Position numbers and translations under genes: made by a program
Source: an uncultured Paenibacillaceae bacterium
GTDB lineage: Bacteria; Bacillota; Bacilli; Aneurinibacillales; Aneurinibacillaceae
DNA: 33,001 bases
NCBI GenBank assembly: GCA_946478845.1
Contig: CAMLDI010000030.1
Span: 1 to 33,001, forward strand
Reading direction: 5' to 3'
The notes under the pieces: generated by a model
Seen by the model: the letters and a program-made list of their open reading frames with translations, nothing else
What the model was told of the DNA's origin: nothing
Database searches by the model: none
In this document: positions 1-6,926 of the stretch, piece by piece
How positions within the stretch are numbered: the stretch's first letter is position 1
How the letters are laid out: each line of letters begins with the position of its first letter

Positions 1-53
1 ATTAGGCACGCCGCCAGCGTTCGTCCTGAGCCAGGATCAAACTCTCCAATAAA
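1..53 (-). rRNA. rrs: 16S ribosomal RNA, 5' end only
   Basis: The reverse complement contains the universal 16S 5' segment AGAGTTTGATCCTGGCTCAG followed by GACGAACGCTGGCGGC, so the gene runs leftwards out of the window and only its first ~53 nt are present. The mature 5' end is placed at about position 53 by analogy with Bacillus 16S (TTTAT before GGAGAG). An rRNA operon next to the pdaB-kbaA-gerD block matches the known B. subtilis neighbourhood of rrnI. The exact 5' end is inferred. Confidence 0.97.
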
Positions 54-184
54 GATAAAGTTTTAATGCTGACTTCAAGCTTTGCTAGCTTGTAAAAATT
101 TAAGAAATTGATTAGGATTGCATTCTAGCTTTTCACTGTTCAGTTTTCAAGGAACTTTCTCATCGCCTCATTGGCGACTAGATT
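54..184 (-). other. rRNA operon leader (pre-16S spacer)
   Basis: This non-coding stretch lies between the mature 16S 5' end and the promoters. On the minus strand it contains TTGAAAACTGAACAGTGAAA (about 155-136), a sequence typical of Bacillus pre-16S leaders and rRNA spacers. I see no credible coding region in it. Processing sites cannot be fixed from one end alone. Confidence 0.7.
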
Positions 185-213
185 ATAATATCACATTGGT
201 TTTTGTTTTGCAA
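185..213 (-). promoter_or_regulatory. rrn promoter P2 candidate
   Basis: On the minus strand, -35 TTGCAA (213-208) and -10 TATTAT (190-185) are separated by 17 bp, in a very AT-rich stretch upstream of the 16S leader. The tandem arrangement with a second promoter about 100 bp upstream fits Bacillus rRNA operons. A TATAAT overlaps at 187-182, so the -10 could be read three bases further down. Confidence 0.55.
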
Positions 214-289
214 CAATTATTTTTTAAAAATTTATTTCAAAAATTCATGTTGCTTTTTTTGTTTCTGTCACTCAACAGCGACAGATATA

Positions 290-319
290 AATGTATCACA
301 TGCTCGAAAAAGATGTCAA
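290..319 (-). promoter_or_regulatory. rrn promoter P1 candidate
   Basis: A consensus -35 TTGACA (319-314) lies 18 bp upstream of TACATT (295-290), which is preceded by TGA and so forms an extended -10. It sits immediately downstream of the stop codon of the small minus-strand gene and upstream of the P2 candidate, as expected for tandem rrn promoters. Confidence 0.55.
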
Positions 320-325
320 CAGCTT

Positions 326-544
326 TTAATAAGTTTTTTTATTTAAAATGTACTTGCTTAATTCCTTTGGTGAAACAAAACGCCCATACATCTTAAATAG
401 TATTTGGTATCGATCTACCATTGCGTTTTTTACGAGGGAATCAATACGATGGTCACCTAAATCTAAAAGCATTTCTTCTAATTCTCTTCTTAGCAAATAT
501 TCAATTTCATTACATTCTTTCGGAGAAAAAAGAAAACCCATCAT
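326..544 (-). CDS. Small conserved-type hypothetical protein (72 aa)
   Basis: This gene encodes a short, charged, helical protein containing FSPKECNEIEYLLRREL and, near the end, MVDRYQILFKMYGRF. It has no signal peptide or membrane helix. I chose the ATG at 544 because GGGGTGA lies 10 nt upstream on the minus strand; a GTG at 577 would add 11 residues but has no ribosome-binding site. I recall similar short proteins in Bacillaceae but know no function for them. It sits between the SpoIIM-like gene and the rRNA promoters, in the same direction as both. No terminator is seen before the rRNA promoters. Confidence 0.6.
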   Translation of the reverse strand: MMGFLFSPKECNEIEYLLRRELEEMLLDLGDHRIDSLVKNAMVDRYQILFKMYGRFVSPKELSKYILNKKTY

Positions 545-617
545 AAAATCATTTTCACCCCAAATAATTGGCATCACTATTTAAAAATAGAGTACCAATA
601 ATTTCCGTTATTTATGC

Positions 618-653
618 AAAAAAAAAAAGCTGCCAGAGCACATTGCCTGGCAG
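618..653 (-). terminator. Rho-independent terminator after SpoIIM-like gene
   Basis: Arms CTGCCAG (630-636) and CTGGCAG (647-653) form a 7-bp perfect stem. The A-run at 618-628 becomes the U-tract on the minus-strand transcript. It lies just after the stop codon of the SpoIIM-like gene. Confidence 0.85.
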
Positions 654-665
654 TAACAAAATTAA

Positions 666-1325
666 TTAACGAAAGGATTCTTTAATCACCCCAAGTTGAT
701 CTGTGTTAAAAAATGCTTGAAGCAAACCTGGCGTAATAAAACTTTCCACAAATGCGGCAATCACCAAAAGTACCAGAATCATTCCAAAAAAGAAAGGGAA
801 ATCTTTCAGGAATAACTGAAAATTAAGTTTTGTTCTTTCTCTCTTTTGTACAAAAAGAAGGCTGCTCAACCATTTCATAGCTAAAACACCCAGACGAATC
901 CCAATGGCACAAGCTAAAATAATAGCTGGAAATTCAAAAAGCCCATGGGGAAGCAAACCAACCATAAAAATTTCCCATGGATTTACCCCCGCTTCTGAAT
1001 ACATGCTCATAAGAAAACCAATGATAACGCCGTTCATAATTAATGAAATAATCGCGTAAATCCCAAAGCTTAATAAACCAATGGCAATCATTGAAATAAC
1101 GGCAAAAATATTGTTCTTTAAAATAACAAACAATAAAGAAAAGGGATTTGTTAAATTTTCAACTTTATTTACAACTCCAGACATCTGTTTAAAGACAGTC
1201 TCAACATACTCACGAAATTGATTTTGAAAAACAAAGCCGATAACCACCCCTACTAACAAAAGCAAAAAAGAGAGAAGGATGTATTTTCGGTTATTCATAA
1301 TAATTCGTTTAAACTTTTTCCACAT
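666..1325 (-). CDS. SpoIIM-like (DUF95) integral membrane protein
   Basis: The 219-residue protein has about five hydrophobic segments, beginning near residues 14-33. It carries the family-like stretch LLPHGLFEFPAIILACAIG around residues 125-143, the hallmark of SpoIIM/DUF95 proteins. SpoIIM proper works with SpoIID and SpoIIP in engulfment in the mother cell. This copy sits away from the usual spoIIM locus, so it is better called SpoIIM-like than SpoIIM. The start ATG at 1325 follows GGAGG about 12 nt upstream. It is divergent from pdaB and has its own terminator, so it is probably monocistronic. Its neighbourhood suggests, but does not prove, a sporulation role. Confidence 0.8.
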   Translation of the reverse strand: MWKKFKRIIMNNRKYILLSFLLLLVGVVIGFVFQNQFREYVETVFKQMSGVVNKVENLTNPFSLLFVILKNNIFAVISMIAIGLLSFGIYAIISLIMNGVIIGFLMSMYSEAGVNPWEIFMVGLLPHGLFEFPAIILACAIGIRLGVLAMKWLSSLLFVQKRERTKLNFQLFLKDFPFFFGMILVLLVIAAFVESFITPGLLQAFFNTDQLGVIKESFR

Positions 1326-1437
1326 AAACCTTACGTCCCTCCGATGTTTAATCCTTCTTTCACCGTATAAGTACTATCTCACTTCATTTCTTATACGTAA
1401 GAATTCAATGAAAGTTCCTCCAATGAAAATTTTTCGG

Positions 1438-1465
1438 GAATATCCCTGTCCAATACGCATATGAT
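1438..1465 (+). promoter_or_regulatory. Sporulation sigma (E/G-type) promoter candidate for pdaB
   Basis: GAATAT (1438-1443) is followed after 14 bp by CATATGAT (1458-1465). This resembles the mother-cell/forespore pattern ATA...CATA-like used by sigma-E and sigma-G. pdaB of B. subtilis is known to be sporulation-expressed. Which sigma factor applies cannot be decided from sequence alone. Confidence 0.4.
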
Positions 1466-1497
1466 TTAGTGGACAAATCCAATGGGGGTGTATTAAA

Positions 1498-2253
1498 TTG
1501 TTTTGGATCATAAACGCAAAACGTCTTAAGCAATATCTCATCATCCTCGCAGCGGCCCTTTTTGCAATAGGAATAGCCTGGGCAGAACGAGATAATATTT
1601 CTATCCTGACGTCAGGTTCCGGACCATCGGCAATTTATAAAGTTGATACTAAAGAAAAGAAAATTGCTTTAACCTTTGATATTAGTTGGGGTGAAGAACG
1701 GGCTAAGCCGATTCTGGACATCCTTAAGCAAAAAGGAGTGACAAAGTCCACCTTCTTCCTTTCCTCCCCCTGGAGTGAAACACACTCCGACATCGTAAAA
1801 CAAATAAAAGACATGGGGTTTGAGATTGGCTCCCATGGCCATAAACATCAAAATTATAGCAGCTTAAATGATGAAGAAATTAGAAATCAAATTTTAAAAG
1901 CAGACAGTATCCTCAAAGGCTTAACAGGGACTTCACCAAAATTAATCCGTACACCCAATGGTGACTTTGATAAAAGGGTCCTTCGTATTGCCGGAGAATT
2001 AGGGTATACAGTCATTCAATGGGATACTGATTCCAAGGATTGGATGAATCCAGGAACCAGCCAAATTGTTAACAATGTTTTGAAAAAAGCTCACCCTGGT
2101 GATATAGTATTGCTTCATGCCAGTGATTCATGTAAACAAACCCATGAAGCACTCCCCACAATTATTGATGAGTTGAAAAAACAGGGATATGAATTTGTAT
2201 CTGTTTCCGAATTGCTTGCAGGAGCAAAAATTAAAACAAAAGAAGTCAAATAA
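1498..2253 (+). CDS. pdaB: Polysaccharide deacetylase PdaB
   Basis: A 251-residue NodB-type deacetylase-family protein needed in B. subtilis to maintain spore integrity after engulfment. The N-terminus has a membrane anchor/signal segment (residues ~11-29). NodB motifs follow in order: TFDISWG at 59-65 (metal-binding Asp61), SHGHKH at 112-117 (metal-ligand histidines), RTPNGDFD, and a late DIVLLHASD. The length equals that of Bacillus PdaB. The start is a TTG at 1498 preceded by GGGGGTG at a good distance. It lies beside kbaA and gerD as in B. subtilis, and a terminator follows immediately. In the second position of motif 1 it has Ile rather than the usual Asp. Confidence 0.95.
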   Translation: MFWIINAKRLKQYLIILAAALFAIGIAWAERDNISILTSGSGPSAIYKVDTKEKKIALTFDISWGEERAKPILDILKQKGVTKSTFFLSSPWSETHSDIVKQIKDMGFEIGSHGHKHQNYSSLNDEEIRNQILKADSILKGLTGTSPKLIRTPNGDFDKRVLRIAGELGYTVIQWDTDSKDWMNPGTSQIVNNVLKKAHPGDIVLLHASDSCKQTHEALPTIIDELKKQGYEFVSVSELLAGAKIKTKEVK

Positions 2254-2258
2254 AGAAG

Positions 2259-2288
2259 GGCGTAGATTTATTCTACGCCTTTTTTTTG
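2259..2288 (+). terminator. Terminator between converging pdaB and kbaA
   Basis: GGCGTAGA (2259-2266) pairs with TCTACGCC (2272-2279) around a 5-nt loop and is followed by eight T. The stem includes the TAG stop codon of kbaA, read on the other strand. Confidence 0.85.
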
Positions 2289-2863
2289 TCTCCCACTAAC
2301 TTATGAAGTTGCATAATTTGCCATGTATTACACAATAACAAAGGTACCAACATAAAAACAACAGAACGAATATTATCCAGGCGAAGTGCTGGAATCCATT
2401 CGATGGTCGTCACTACAAAAATAAAAAAGATTGTTGGAACAATCGCAGTGCGATTTGTTGCCCGTACTTTAAAATAAGTAACCCCAACGGAGATTAGCAA
2501 TACAATAAGGGGCAATAAAATAAAGGGAAGGATGGATTGGTTTTTTCCGAGAAATGTATAACGAAGGTAAACCATATCAATAAATGTGACTAGTATTAAT
2601 ATTCCTTGAAGGATTTCCCAAATTAACCGGCTGCGAATTACACTTTTCACCATATAGTTAATGGTCAAATAAGCGAAAAAGCCCATTTGGGCAATAATGC
2701 TAAACATAAGTCCAGCAAGGATATTTTCAGAAACACCAATGGCAAAATCGCCAAAACCGTTTTTAAAACTGATGTTTCCAATCGCAATGCCTGTAATTAA
2801 TCCACCAATTCCACCGATAAAAAATGTTGTAAAGAACAAATAGGACCATTTTTTTAATGTCAT
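2273..2863 (-). CDS. kbaA: KbaA, KinB-signalling activator membrane protein
   Basis: This is a 196-residue polytopic membrane protein with about six helices, beginning with MTLKKWSYLFFTTFFIGG. KbaA activates the KinB branch of the sporulation phosphorelay in B. subtilis, and the assignment rests on length (198 aa there), membrane topology and the pdaB-kbaA-gerD order. I chose the ATG at 2863 because GGAGGG lies 8 nt upstream; the longer reading from 2887 has no ribosome-binding site. Glycine-rich segments occur in the first helix region (GGIGGLITG). It is convergent with pdaB and divergent from gerD. Confidence 0.88.
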   Translation of the reverse strand: MTLKKWSYLFFTTFFIGGIGGLITGIAIGNISFKNGFGDFAIGVSENILAGLMFSIIAQMGFFAYLTINYMVKSVIRSRLIWEILQGILILVTFIDMVYLRYTFLGKNQSILPFILLPLIVLLISVGVTYFKVRATNRTAIVPTIFFIFVVTTIEWIPALRLDNIRSVVFMLVPLLLCNTWQIMQLHKLVGDKKKA

Positions 2864-2947
2864 GTAGACAACCCTCCAAAAACACACGTTCCTAACCCTT
2901 TGATTTTACCAATCCCCCACTAAAAAAGCCAGTCCATATCTCTCCAC

Positions 2948-2977
2948 TTATAATTCCATCAAAACCTCCACATGCTA
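2948..2977 (+). promoter_or_regulatory. Sigma-G-type promoter candidate for gerD
   Basis: TTATA (2948-2952) and CATGCTA (2971-2977) are separated by 18 bp, resembling the sigma-G pattern (gnATr ... CATnnTA). gerD is a known sigma-G gene in B. subtilis, which supports the reading. The transcription start would be about 20 nt before the GerD ATG. Confidence 0.4.
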
Positions 2978-3002
2978 CAACTATAAACAGAAAGGCGGTG
3001 CA

Positions 3003-3569
3003 ATGGTGGAAACAAAGAAAAGAAAAGGCGCTTTTTACCTTGTTCTCGCTATCCTTCTCTCCCTCACTGTTTCCGGTTGTGGAAATAAAAAATCCATGAG
3101 GGAATCCTCTAATTATAAAGACACAAAACATATGGTCATCGATATCTTAAAAACGCCAGAGGGTAAAAAAGCGGTGAAGCAGAGTTCCAAGGGGGAAAGC
3201 GAAGAATCTGGCAATTCTGAAGGATCCAGCGAGTCCGGGGGATCTCAAGAAGAGGGAAAGAATTCCCAATCAGATACCATGAAAACTCAAAGCAGTGATA
3301 TTACAAAAATTGTTAAACAAGAAAATAAAAAACAAATGAAAACCCTCTCCTCTGATCCAGAATTTCAAAAAGCAATGATCGCTGCCACAAAGACTCCTGA
3401 ATTCCAAAATGCACTCCGCATTGAAATGGTACAAATCATGACCCAAATGCAGCAAGGGCTTATGAAAACCCAACAAAGTGGAAAAAAAGGCAAAGGCGGT
3501 CAAAGTAAAGATGGCGGTGGTGGAGAAGATGGTGGCGGTGGCGGCCAAAAAGGCAAAATGGGCCAATAA
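3003..3569 (+). CDS. gerD: Germination lipoprotein GerD
   Basis: This 188-residue lipoprotein has a type II signal peptide: KKRK at 5-8, a hydrophobic core at 10-22, and lipobox VSGC with Cys26. After the anchor come DTKHMVIDILKTPEGKKAV, a typical GerD segment, then a Ser/Glu/Gly linker, a Met/Gln-rich helix and a glycine-rich, positively charged tail. In B. subtilis GerD (185 aa) sits on the outer face of the spore inner membrane and clusters nutrient germinant receptors. GGCGGTG precedes the ATG. Position between kbaA and salA matches B. subtilis. The Ser/Gly-rich linker and tail are more repetitive than in the B. subtilis protein. Confidence 0.93.
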   Translation: MVETKKRKGAFYLVLAILLSLTVSGCGNKKSMRESSNYKDTKHMVIDILKTPEGKKAVKQSSKGESEESGNSEGSSESGGSQEEGKNSQSDTMKTQSSDITKIVKQENKKQMKTLSSDPEFQKAMIAATKTPEFQNALRIEMVQIMTQMQQGLMKTQQSGKKGKGGQSKDGGGGEDGGGGGQKGKMGQ

Positions 3570-3587
3570 TTTTATATCTGTATAAAC

Positions 3588-3622
3588 AAAAAAACTGCTT
3601 CCAAAGTTGGAGCAGTTTTTTT
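3588..3622. terminator. Bidirectional terminator between gerD and salA
   Basis: AAAAACTGCT and AGCAGTTTTT flank CCAA/TTGG, giving a hairpin (one bulged base) with A- and T-runs on both sides. It lies between the converging gerD and salA genes and can serve both. Confidence 0.85.
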
Positions 3623-3628
3623 CTATTA

Positions 3629-4687
3629 TTATTTACATTTTCCAATCACTTTTTCAGCTAATTCCATATACACTTTACCAATATATTCGGATTCGCTATA
3701 AATGGATGGAGCTTCTGTCTTCACTGTAGGTTGGCCGATAGGAATTTGCGCAAGAACCTCTGTATTTAAGGATTCAGCCAATTTTTCTCCACCACCGCTT
3801 CCAAAAATGGGATCATGCTCACCATCTTTATTTACATAATAAGACATGTTTTCAATAACCCCAAGAATTTCATGGTTGGTTTTAATGGCCATCATCCCAG
3901 CACGGGCAGCAACAAAGGCCGCTGTTGGATGGGGTGTAGTTACAATAATTTCTTTGCTTTGCGGAATCATTTGATGCACATCCAGAGCTACATCCCCTGT
4001 TCCTGGAGGAAGGTCAAGAATCATGTAATCAAGTTCTTCCCAATGAACTTCTGTAAAGAAGTTTCGAAGCATTTTCCCTAACATAGGCCCCCTCCAAATA
4101 ATAGGGGAATTATCTTCTACAAAAAATCCCATAGACATCACTTTAACACCAAATTGTTCAACGGGAATCACAGTATCATTAATTACAACAGGAATGCGGT
4201 TAATTCCCATCATATCTGGTACACTAAATCCATAAATGTCCGCATCAATAATTCCGACCTTTTTCCCTTTTCTCACTAAAGCAGTTGCCAGGTTTACAGT
4301 CACTGTTGATTTGCCAACCCCGCCTTTGCCACTGGTAATAGCAATAAACTGGGTTTTTGATTCGGGGGCAAGTAAGGGAGACAGTTCAGTTTGTTGTTGT
4401 GTTTGTCCTCCTTTAAGTTTTGCAGATAATTGTGCCCGCTCTTCATCGGTCATAGAACCAAAATGGACAATTACCTCTTTAGCTCCCATTTCCTTAATGG
4501 CATTTTCTACATCCTCTTGAATTTTTACTTTTAAAGGGCATCCTTGAATGGTAAGGATAACATCTAATTCAACTTTATCATTTTCAATCCGAATATTTCG
4601 TACCATGTTTAATTCAACAACACTGCGATGCAATTCGGGATCTTCTACATTTTTTAACGCTTCAAGCACTTTTTCTTCTGTGATCAT
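3629..4687 (-). CDS. salA: Mrp/NBP35-family ATPase SalA
   Basis: The 352-residue protein has the same length as B. subtilis SalA (YbaL). An N-terminal MIP18/DUF59 domain (about 1-90, with DPELHRSVVELNMV and IQGCPLK) precedes a deviant-Walker P-loop domain with GKGGVGKST at 120-128, DADIYGFSVPD at about 148-158 and DLPPGTGD. Mrp proteins carry or transfer Fe-S clusters. In B. subtilis SalA also acts as a nucleotide-dependent DNA-binding regulator that derepresses aprE by lowering scoC. The ATG follows GAGGTGG at 7 nt. A good sigma-A promoter lies between cwlD and salA, so it can be transcribed independently. Confidence 0.93.
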   Translation of the reverse strand: MITEEKVLEALKNVEDPELHRSVVELNMVRNIRIENDKVELDVILTIQGCPLKVKIQEDVENAIKEMGAKEVIVHFGSMTDEERAQLSAKLKGGQTQQQTELSPLLAPESKTQFIAITSGKGGVGKSTVTVNLATALVRKGKKVGIIDADIYGFSVPDMMGINRIPVVINDTVIPVEQFGVKVMSMGFFVEDNSPIIWRGPMLGKMLRNFFTEVHWEELDYMILDLPPGTGDVALDVHQMIPQSKEIIVTTPHPTAAFVAARAGMMAIKTNHEILGVIENMSYYVNKDGEHDPIFGSGGGEKLAESLNTEVLAQIPIGQPTVKTEAPSIYSESEYIGKVYMELAEKVIGKCK

Positions 4688-4738
4688 CTAGTTCCACCTC
4701 TTTTTTCTCCGCTTCAACTTATCTCAACATACTAAAGG

Positions 4739-4754
4739 CTTGGCGCCTGCCAAG
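4739..4754. repeat. Perfect palindrome at the salA transcription start
   Basis: CTTGGC (4739-4744) and GCCAAG (4749-4754) form a 6-bp stem with a 4-nt loop. On the minus strand it begins 1-2 nt after the predicted start point of the salA promoter, so it would be the 5'-terminal hairpin of the mRNA or an operator. On the plus strand it is followed by TTTTCTTT and could act as a weak terminator. Confidence 0.5.
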
Positions 4755-4762
4755 TTTTCTTT

Positions 4763-4791
4763 ATTATAACAATAACTACTTCAACATCCAA
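4763..4791 (-). promoter_or_regulatory. Sigma-A promoter for salA
   Basis: On the minus strand, -35 TTGGAT (4791-4786), a 17-bp spacer and a consensus -10 TATAAT (4768-4763) lie between the end of cwlD and salA. Predicted start is at about 4756, giving a leader of about 70 nt. Confidence 0.72.
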
Positions 4792-4817
4792 CCAGGGGAA
4801 ATACCGTAAATATGCGG

Positions 4818-5528
4818 TTATTTCGAAACATTTTCTCCGGAATAAAAGCGAAGAATACCCTGGTAAATGGCATTGGCCATTTGTTTTTGATATGTTGAGC
4901 TAGCCAACTGTTTCGCTTCGTTGCTATTGGAAAGAAAACCAACCTCAACAAGAACGGATGGGATTTCTGCACTTTTTAAAATATAAACATTATTAATCCG
5001 TTTTGCCACTCGGTCTGTATTGCTTAGCACCCGCTTAATTTCATCCTGGATTAATTGAGCTGCATCTCCCGATTGCTTGATACCAGGATAATAAAAGCTT
5101 TGTGCTCCATAATACTTGGAGGAAGGAAAGGCATTTAAATGGATACTTAACAGAAAATCCGCATTACTATCTTTTACAATTTGTGCCCTCTTTAGTAAAT
5201 CCTCTGTTTTTCTCTTGCTTAGCCCTTTCGTATCCGGGCTCGCCAGATCTATATCCGTTTCCCTTGTCATAACGACAAAGGCCCCCGCTTCTTGTAAAAA
5301 ATCTCTAAGATAAATGGAAATAGGCAAAGTAACTTCTTTTTCCATGTGGCCTGTATCACTTTCCGCTCCCCCATCCACGCCTCCATGGCCAGCATCAATG
5401 ACGATAATTTTTCCTGATAAGGGAAGAGACCAAACAGACCATGATTCATCAATGGGATTTTTATATGTAAATAGGATGATAAGTGTCCCCAGTGCAATGA
5501 ACCATAACCATACCTTCATCCATTTCAA
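4818..5528 (-). CDS. cwlD: Germination-specific N-acetylmuramoyl-L-alanine amidase CwlD
   Basis: This is an Amidase_3-family zinc amidase of 236 residues (B. subtilis 237). With PdaA it makes the muramic-lactam of spore cortex. A single N-terminal signal/anchor helix is followed by the WSLPLSGKIIVIDAGHGG motif (zinc His), MEKEVTL (zinc Glu), SIHLNAF (zinc His) and VEVGFLSN (catalytic Glu). I chose the TTG at 5528 because GGGGGTG lies 8 nt upstream and the resulting length and N-terminus (LKWMKV) match B. subtilis. GTG codons at 5537 and 5543 are alternatives without a clear binding site. A sigma-E-like promoter lies directly upstream. Confidence 0.93.
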   Translation of the reverse strand: MKWMKVWLWFIALGTLIILFTYKNPIDESWSVWSLPLSGKIIVIDAGHGGVDGGAESDTGHMEKEVTLPISIYLRDFLQEAGAFVVMTRETDIDLASPDTKGLSKRKTEDLLKRAQIVKDSNADFLLSIHLNAFPSSKYYGAQSFYYPGIKQSGDAAQLIQDEIKRVLSNTDRVAKRINNVYILKSAEIPSVLVEVGFLSNSNEAKQLASSTYQKQMANAIYQGILRFYSGENVSK

Positions 5529-5560
5529 TTGCTCCACCCCCACGAAAAATTGTACGGTAA

Positions 5561-5589
5561 AAGATATGGTACAACCTTCTCTTTTATGA
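5561..5589 (-). promoter_or_regulatory. Sigma-E-type promoter for cwlD
   Basis: On the minus strand, TCATAAA (5589-5583), a 14-bp spacer and CATATCTT (5568-5561) fit the mother-cell sigma-E consensus (ATA-type -35, CATA-nn-T -10) with the correct spacing. It ends about 32 nt before the chosen cwlD start. B. subtilis cwlD is also sigma-E dependent. Confidence 0.65.
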
Positions 5590-5613
5590 CCCTTTCCGAT
5601 TATTAACCAAAGG

Positions 5614-5644
5614 AAAAACGAACCCTAAACCAAAGGTCCGTTTT
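5614..5644 (-). terminator. Terminator after ybaK
   Basis: On the minus strand, AAAACGGACC pairs with GGTTCGTTTT through one G-U pair around a 10-nt loop, followed by T residues. The stem starts at the ybaK stop codon. It separates the coat-type operon from cwlD. Confidence 0.65.
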
Positions 5645-6086
5645 ATAATAATCTCATTTTCCTTTGTTTAATTCCGTACCTAATCCCCTCAAGAAGCCAT
5701 GTCGCTGCAATTTCTTCTGCTAAGACAAAAATTCCGTGCAATTCCCAATCCTCAATATATTGATGGAGATTAATTTGTGTGGCCATGGCAGGAATTTTAT
5801 ACAGATTATATTCAAGGGTTTTTTCTAATATTTCATCCTGGTCTTCTCCCAGCATGCATCGGCGGCTGGCATTCACTCCCAACACAAAATAAAGAAATAA
5901 TACATCCATAAAAAAACCATCCACTAAAAAACGCTGAAGTAATGTCATATGGCTTATGGTTGGTGTGATCAATTCCTGGAAATAGGTCTGTATTTTTTTA
6001 CGGTCAATCCCTTTCAGAAATTTAATCCTTTTTTCTTCATTTCGTATTTTGGCATAATTCGTTAAGGAAACAACATTATCTTTCAC
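5643..6086 (-). CDS. ybaK: YbaK-type protein (DUF2521)
   Basis: A 147-residue soluble protein, the same length as B. subtilis YbaK, which also lies directly upstream of cwlD. Similarity to my memory of YbaK is in layout: a basic N-terminus (about 1-30), a middle helix region, and an ending WLLEGIRYGIKQRKMRLL resembling the basic C-terminus of DUF2521 proteins. Function unknown. The start is a GTG at 6086 with a weak TAGGGA upstream. Here it is the last gene of a glycosyltransferase/HipA-like/YbaK unit, only 15 bp after the kinase gene, which differs from B. subtilis. Confidence 0.7.
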   Translation of the reverse strand: MKDNVVSLTNYAKIRNEEKRIKFLKGIDRKKIQTYFQELITPTISHMTLLQRFLVDGFFMDVLFLYFVLGVNASRRCMLGEDQDEILEKTLEYNLYKIPAMATQINLHQYIEDWELHGIFVLAEEIAATWLLEGIRYGIKQRKMRLL

Positions 6087-6101
6087 CTGAAATCCCTACT
6101 T

Positions 6102-6926
6102 TCAAGTGGCCCCCTCGTATTCCCGGGTCCCTTTATAATCCAGCCATTTGTACATAATGTTGCGAATTTGCTTTTTTCGACTGACCAATAATTTGTGAAT
6201 AAATTCTTTTTCCTGTTTTTTTATGGTTTCTTTCGGGGCTTCCTCTATTGCCGTGGCAATTTCCCGATTGGATAAATTTTCAATTTTCTTAATCATTGGT
6301 TCAATATTATCTATAGAACTTTGTAAACGTAACAAGCCACGGGGAACATTATAGAATTTCCATAATTTTTGCCATAGGGATCCATTCCATGGACCCCGTT
6401 TCCATTTTCGAGGTGAACCATATAAGGTATGGCCGTGATCAATCAAGTACCATTTATATTTTTCCCAGGATTCATTTCGATAAAGGATGAGGTTTTTTCC
6501 AGGTGCCCGGTCAATGTTAGTAATCCAGGCATCAAAAACAACCAATTGGCTTAACAAATCCACCTGTTGCACATGTTTTTCCGGTTCTTTCCATATATAA
6601 GAAGGAGCTTCATACCAGGTCATTACTTCTTTTGCATCCTCAACCAGAGATACAACTCCTTTTTGTTTTTTTCCGTTTGGTCCAACAATGGACGTATATT
6701 CTAACTGTGCCATAGGAAACCCTAATCTTTGGGCAAGGGCAGCTGCAATAAATTCGTTTGCAATCATTGTTCCAGAAAAGAACCAATGCTTAGCCGTAGT
6801 ATATTTAAAATATCCTTTCTTTCCTTTATCATTTTCCACAACCCATACAATTCCCTGCCGTTTATTCTTCCAGGTTTTCACCAAATTCCAACGATTATTT
6901 TTTTTTGATTGATCCATTCTTTTCAT
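6102..6926 (-). CDS. HipA-like kinase-fold protein
   Basis: This is a 274-residue soluble protein. Features of HipA-type kinases are an N-terminal nucleotide-binding lobe with KKGYFKYTT, a helix with ANEFIAAALAQRLGFP, then LVVFDAWITNIDRAPGKNL (catalytic Asp/Asn region, about 130-150) and WYLIDHGHTLYG (metal-binding Asp, about 164-175). It lacks the HipA N-terminal barrel, and no hipB-like antitoxin gene is adjacent, so a toxin role is unlikely. Its ATG overlaps the glycosyltransferase stop (ATGA), implying translational coupling. Genes around it point to a spore-coat role. CotH-type kinases modify coat proteins, so a protein or small-molecule kinase of the coat is a reasonable guess. Confidence 0.7.
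   Translation of the reverse strand: MKRMDQSKKNNRWNLVKTWKNKRQGIVWVVENDKGKKGYFKYTTAKHWFFSGTMIANEFIAAALAQRLGFPMAQLEYTSIVGPNGKKQKGVVSLVEDAKEVMTWYEAPSYIWKEPEKHVQQVDLLSQLVVFDAWITNIDRAPGKNLILYRNESWEKYKWYLIDHGHTLYGSPRKWKRGPWNGSLWQKLWKFYNVPRGLLRLQSSIDNIEPMIKKIENLSNREIATAIEEAPKETIKKQEKEFIHKLLVSRKKQIRNIMYKWLDYKGTREYEGAT

Noticed and set aside
348..584. 78-aa plus-strand frame at the rRNA-proximal gene
   Set aside because: Antisense of the small conserved-type gene; no ribosome-binding site and unlikely composition.
3270..3645. Two minus-strand reading frames over gerD
   Set aside because: They are antisense to the clearly assigned lipoprotein gene; the His/Leu-rich products come from its glycine-rich tail codons.
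6102..6926. HipA toxin of a toxin-antitoxin system
   Set aside because: No hipB-like gene is adjacent, the N-terminal HipA barrel is missing, and the operon context is spore coat.
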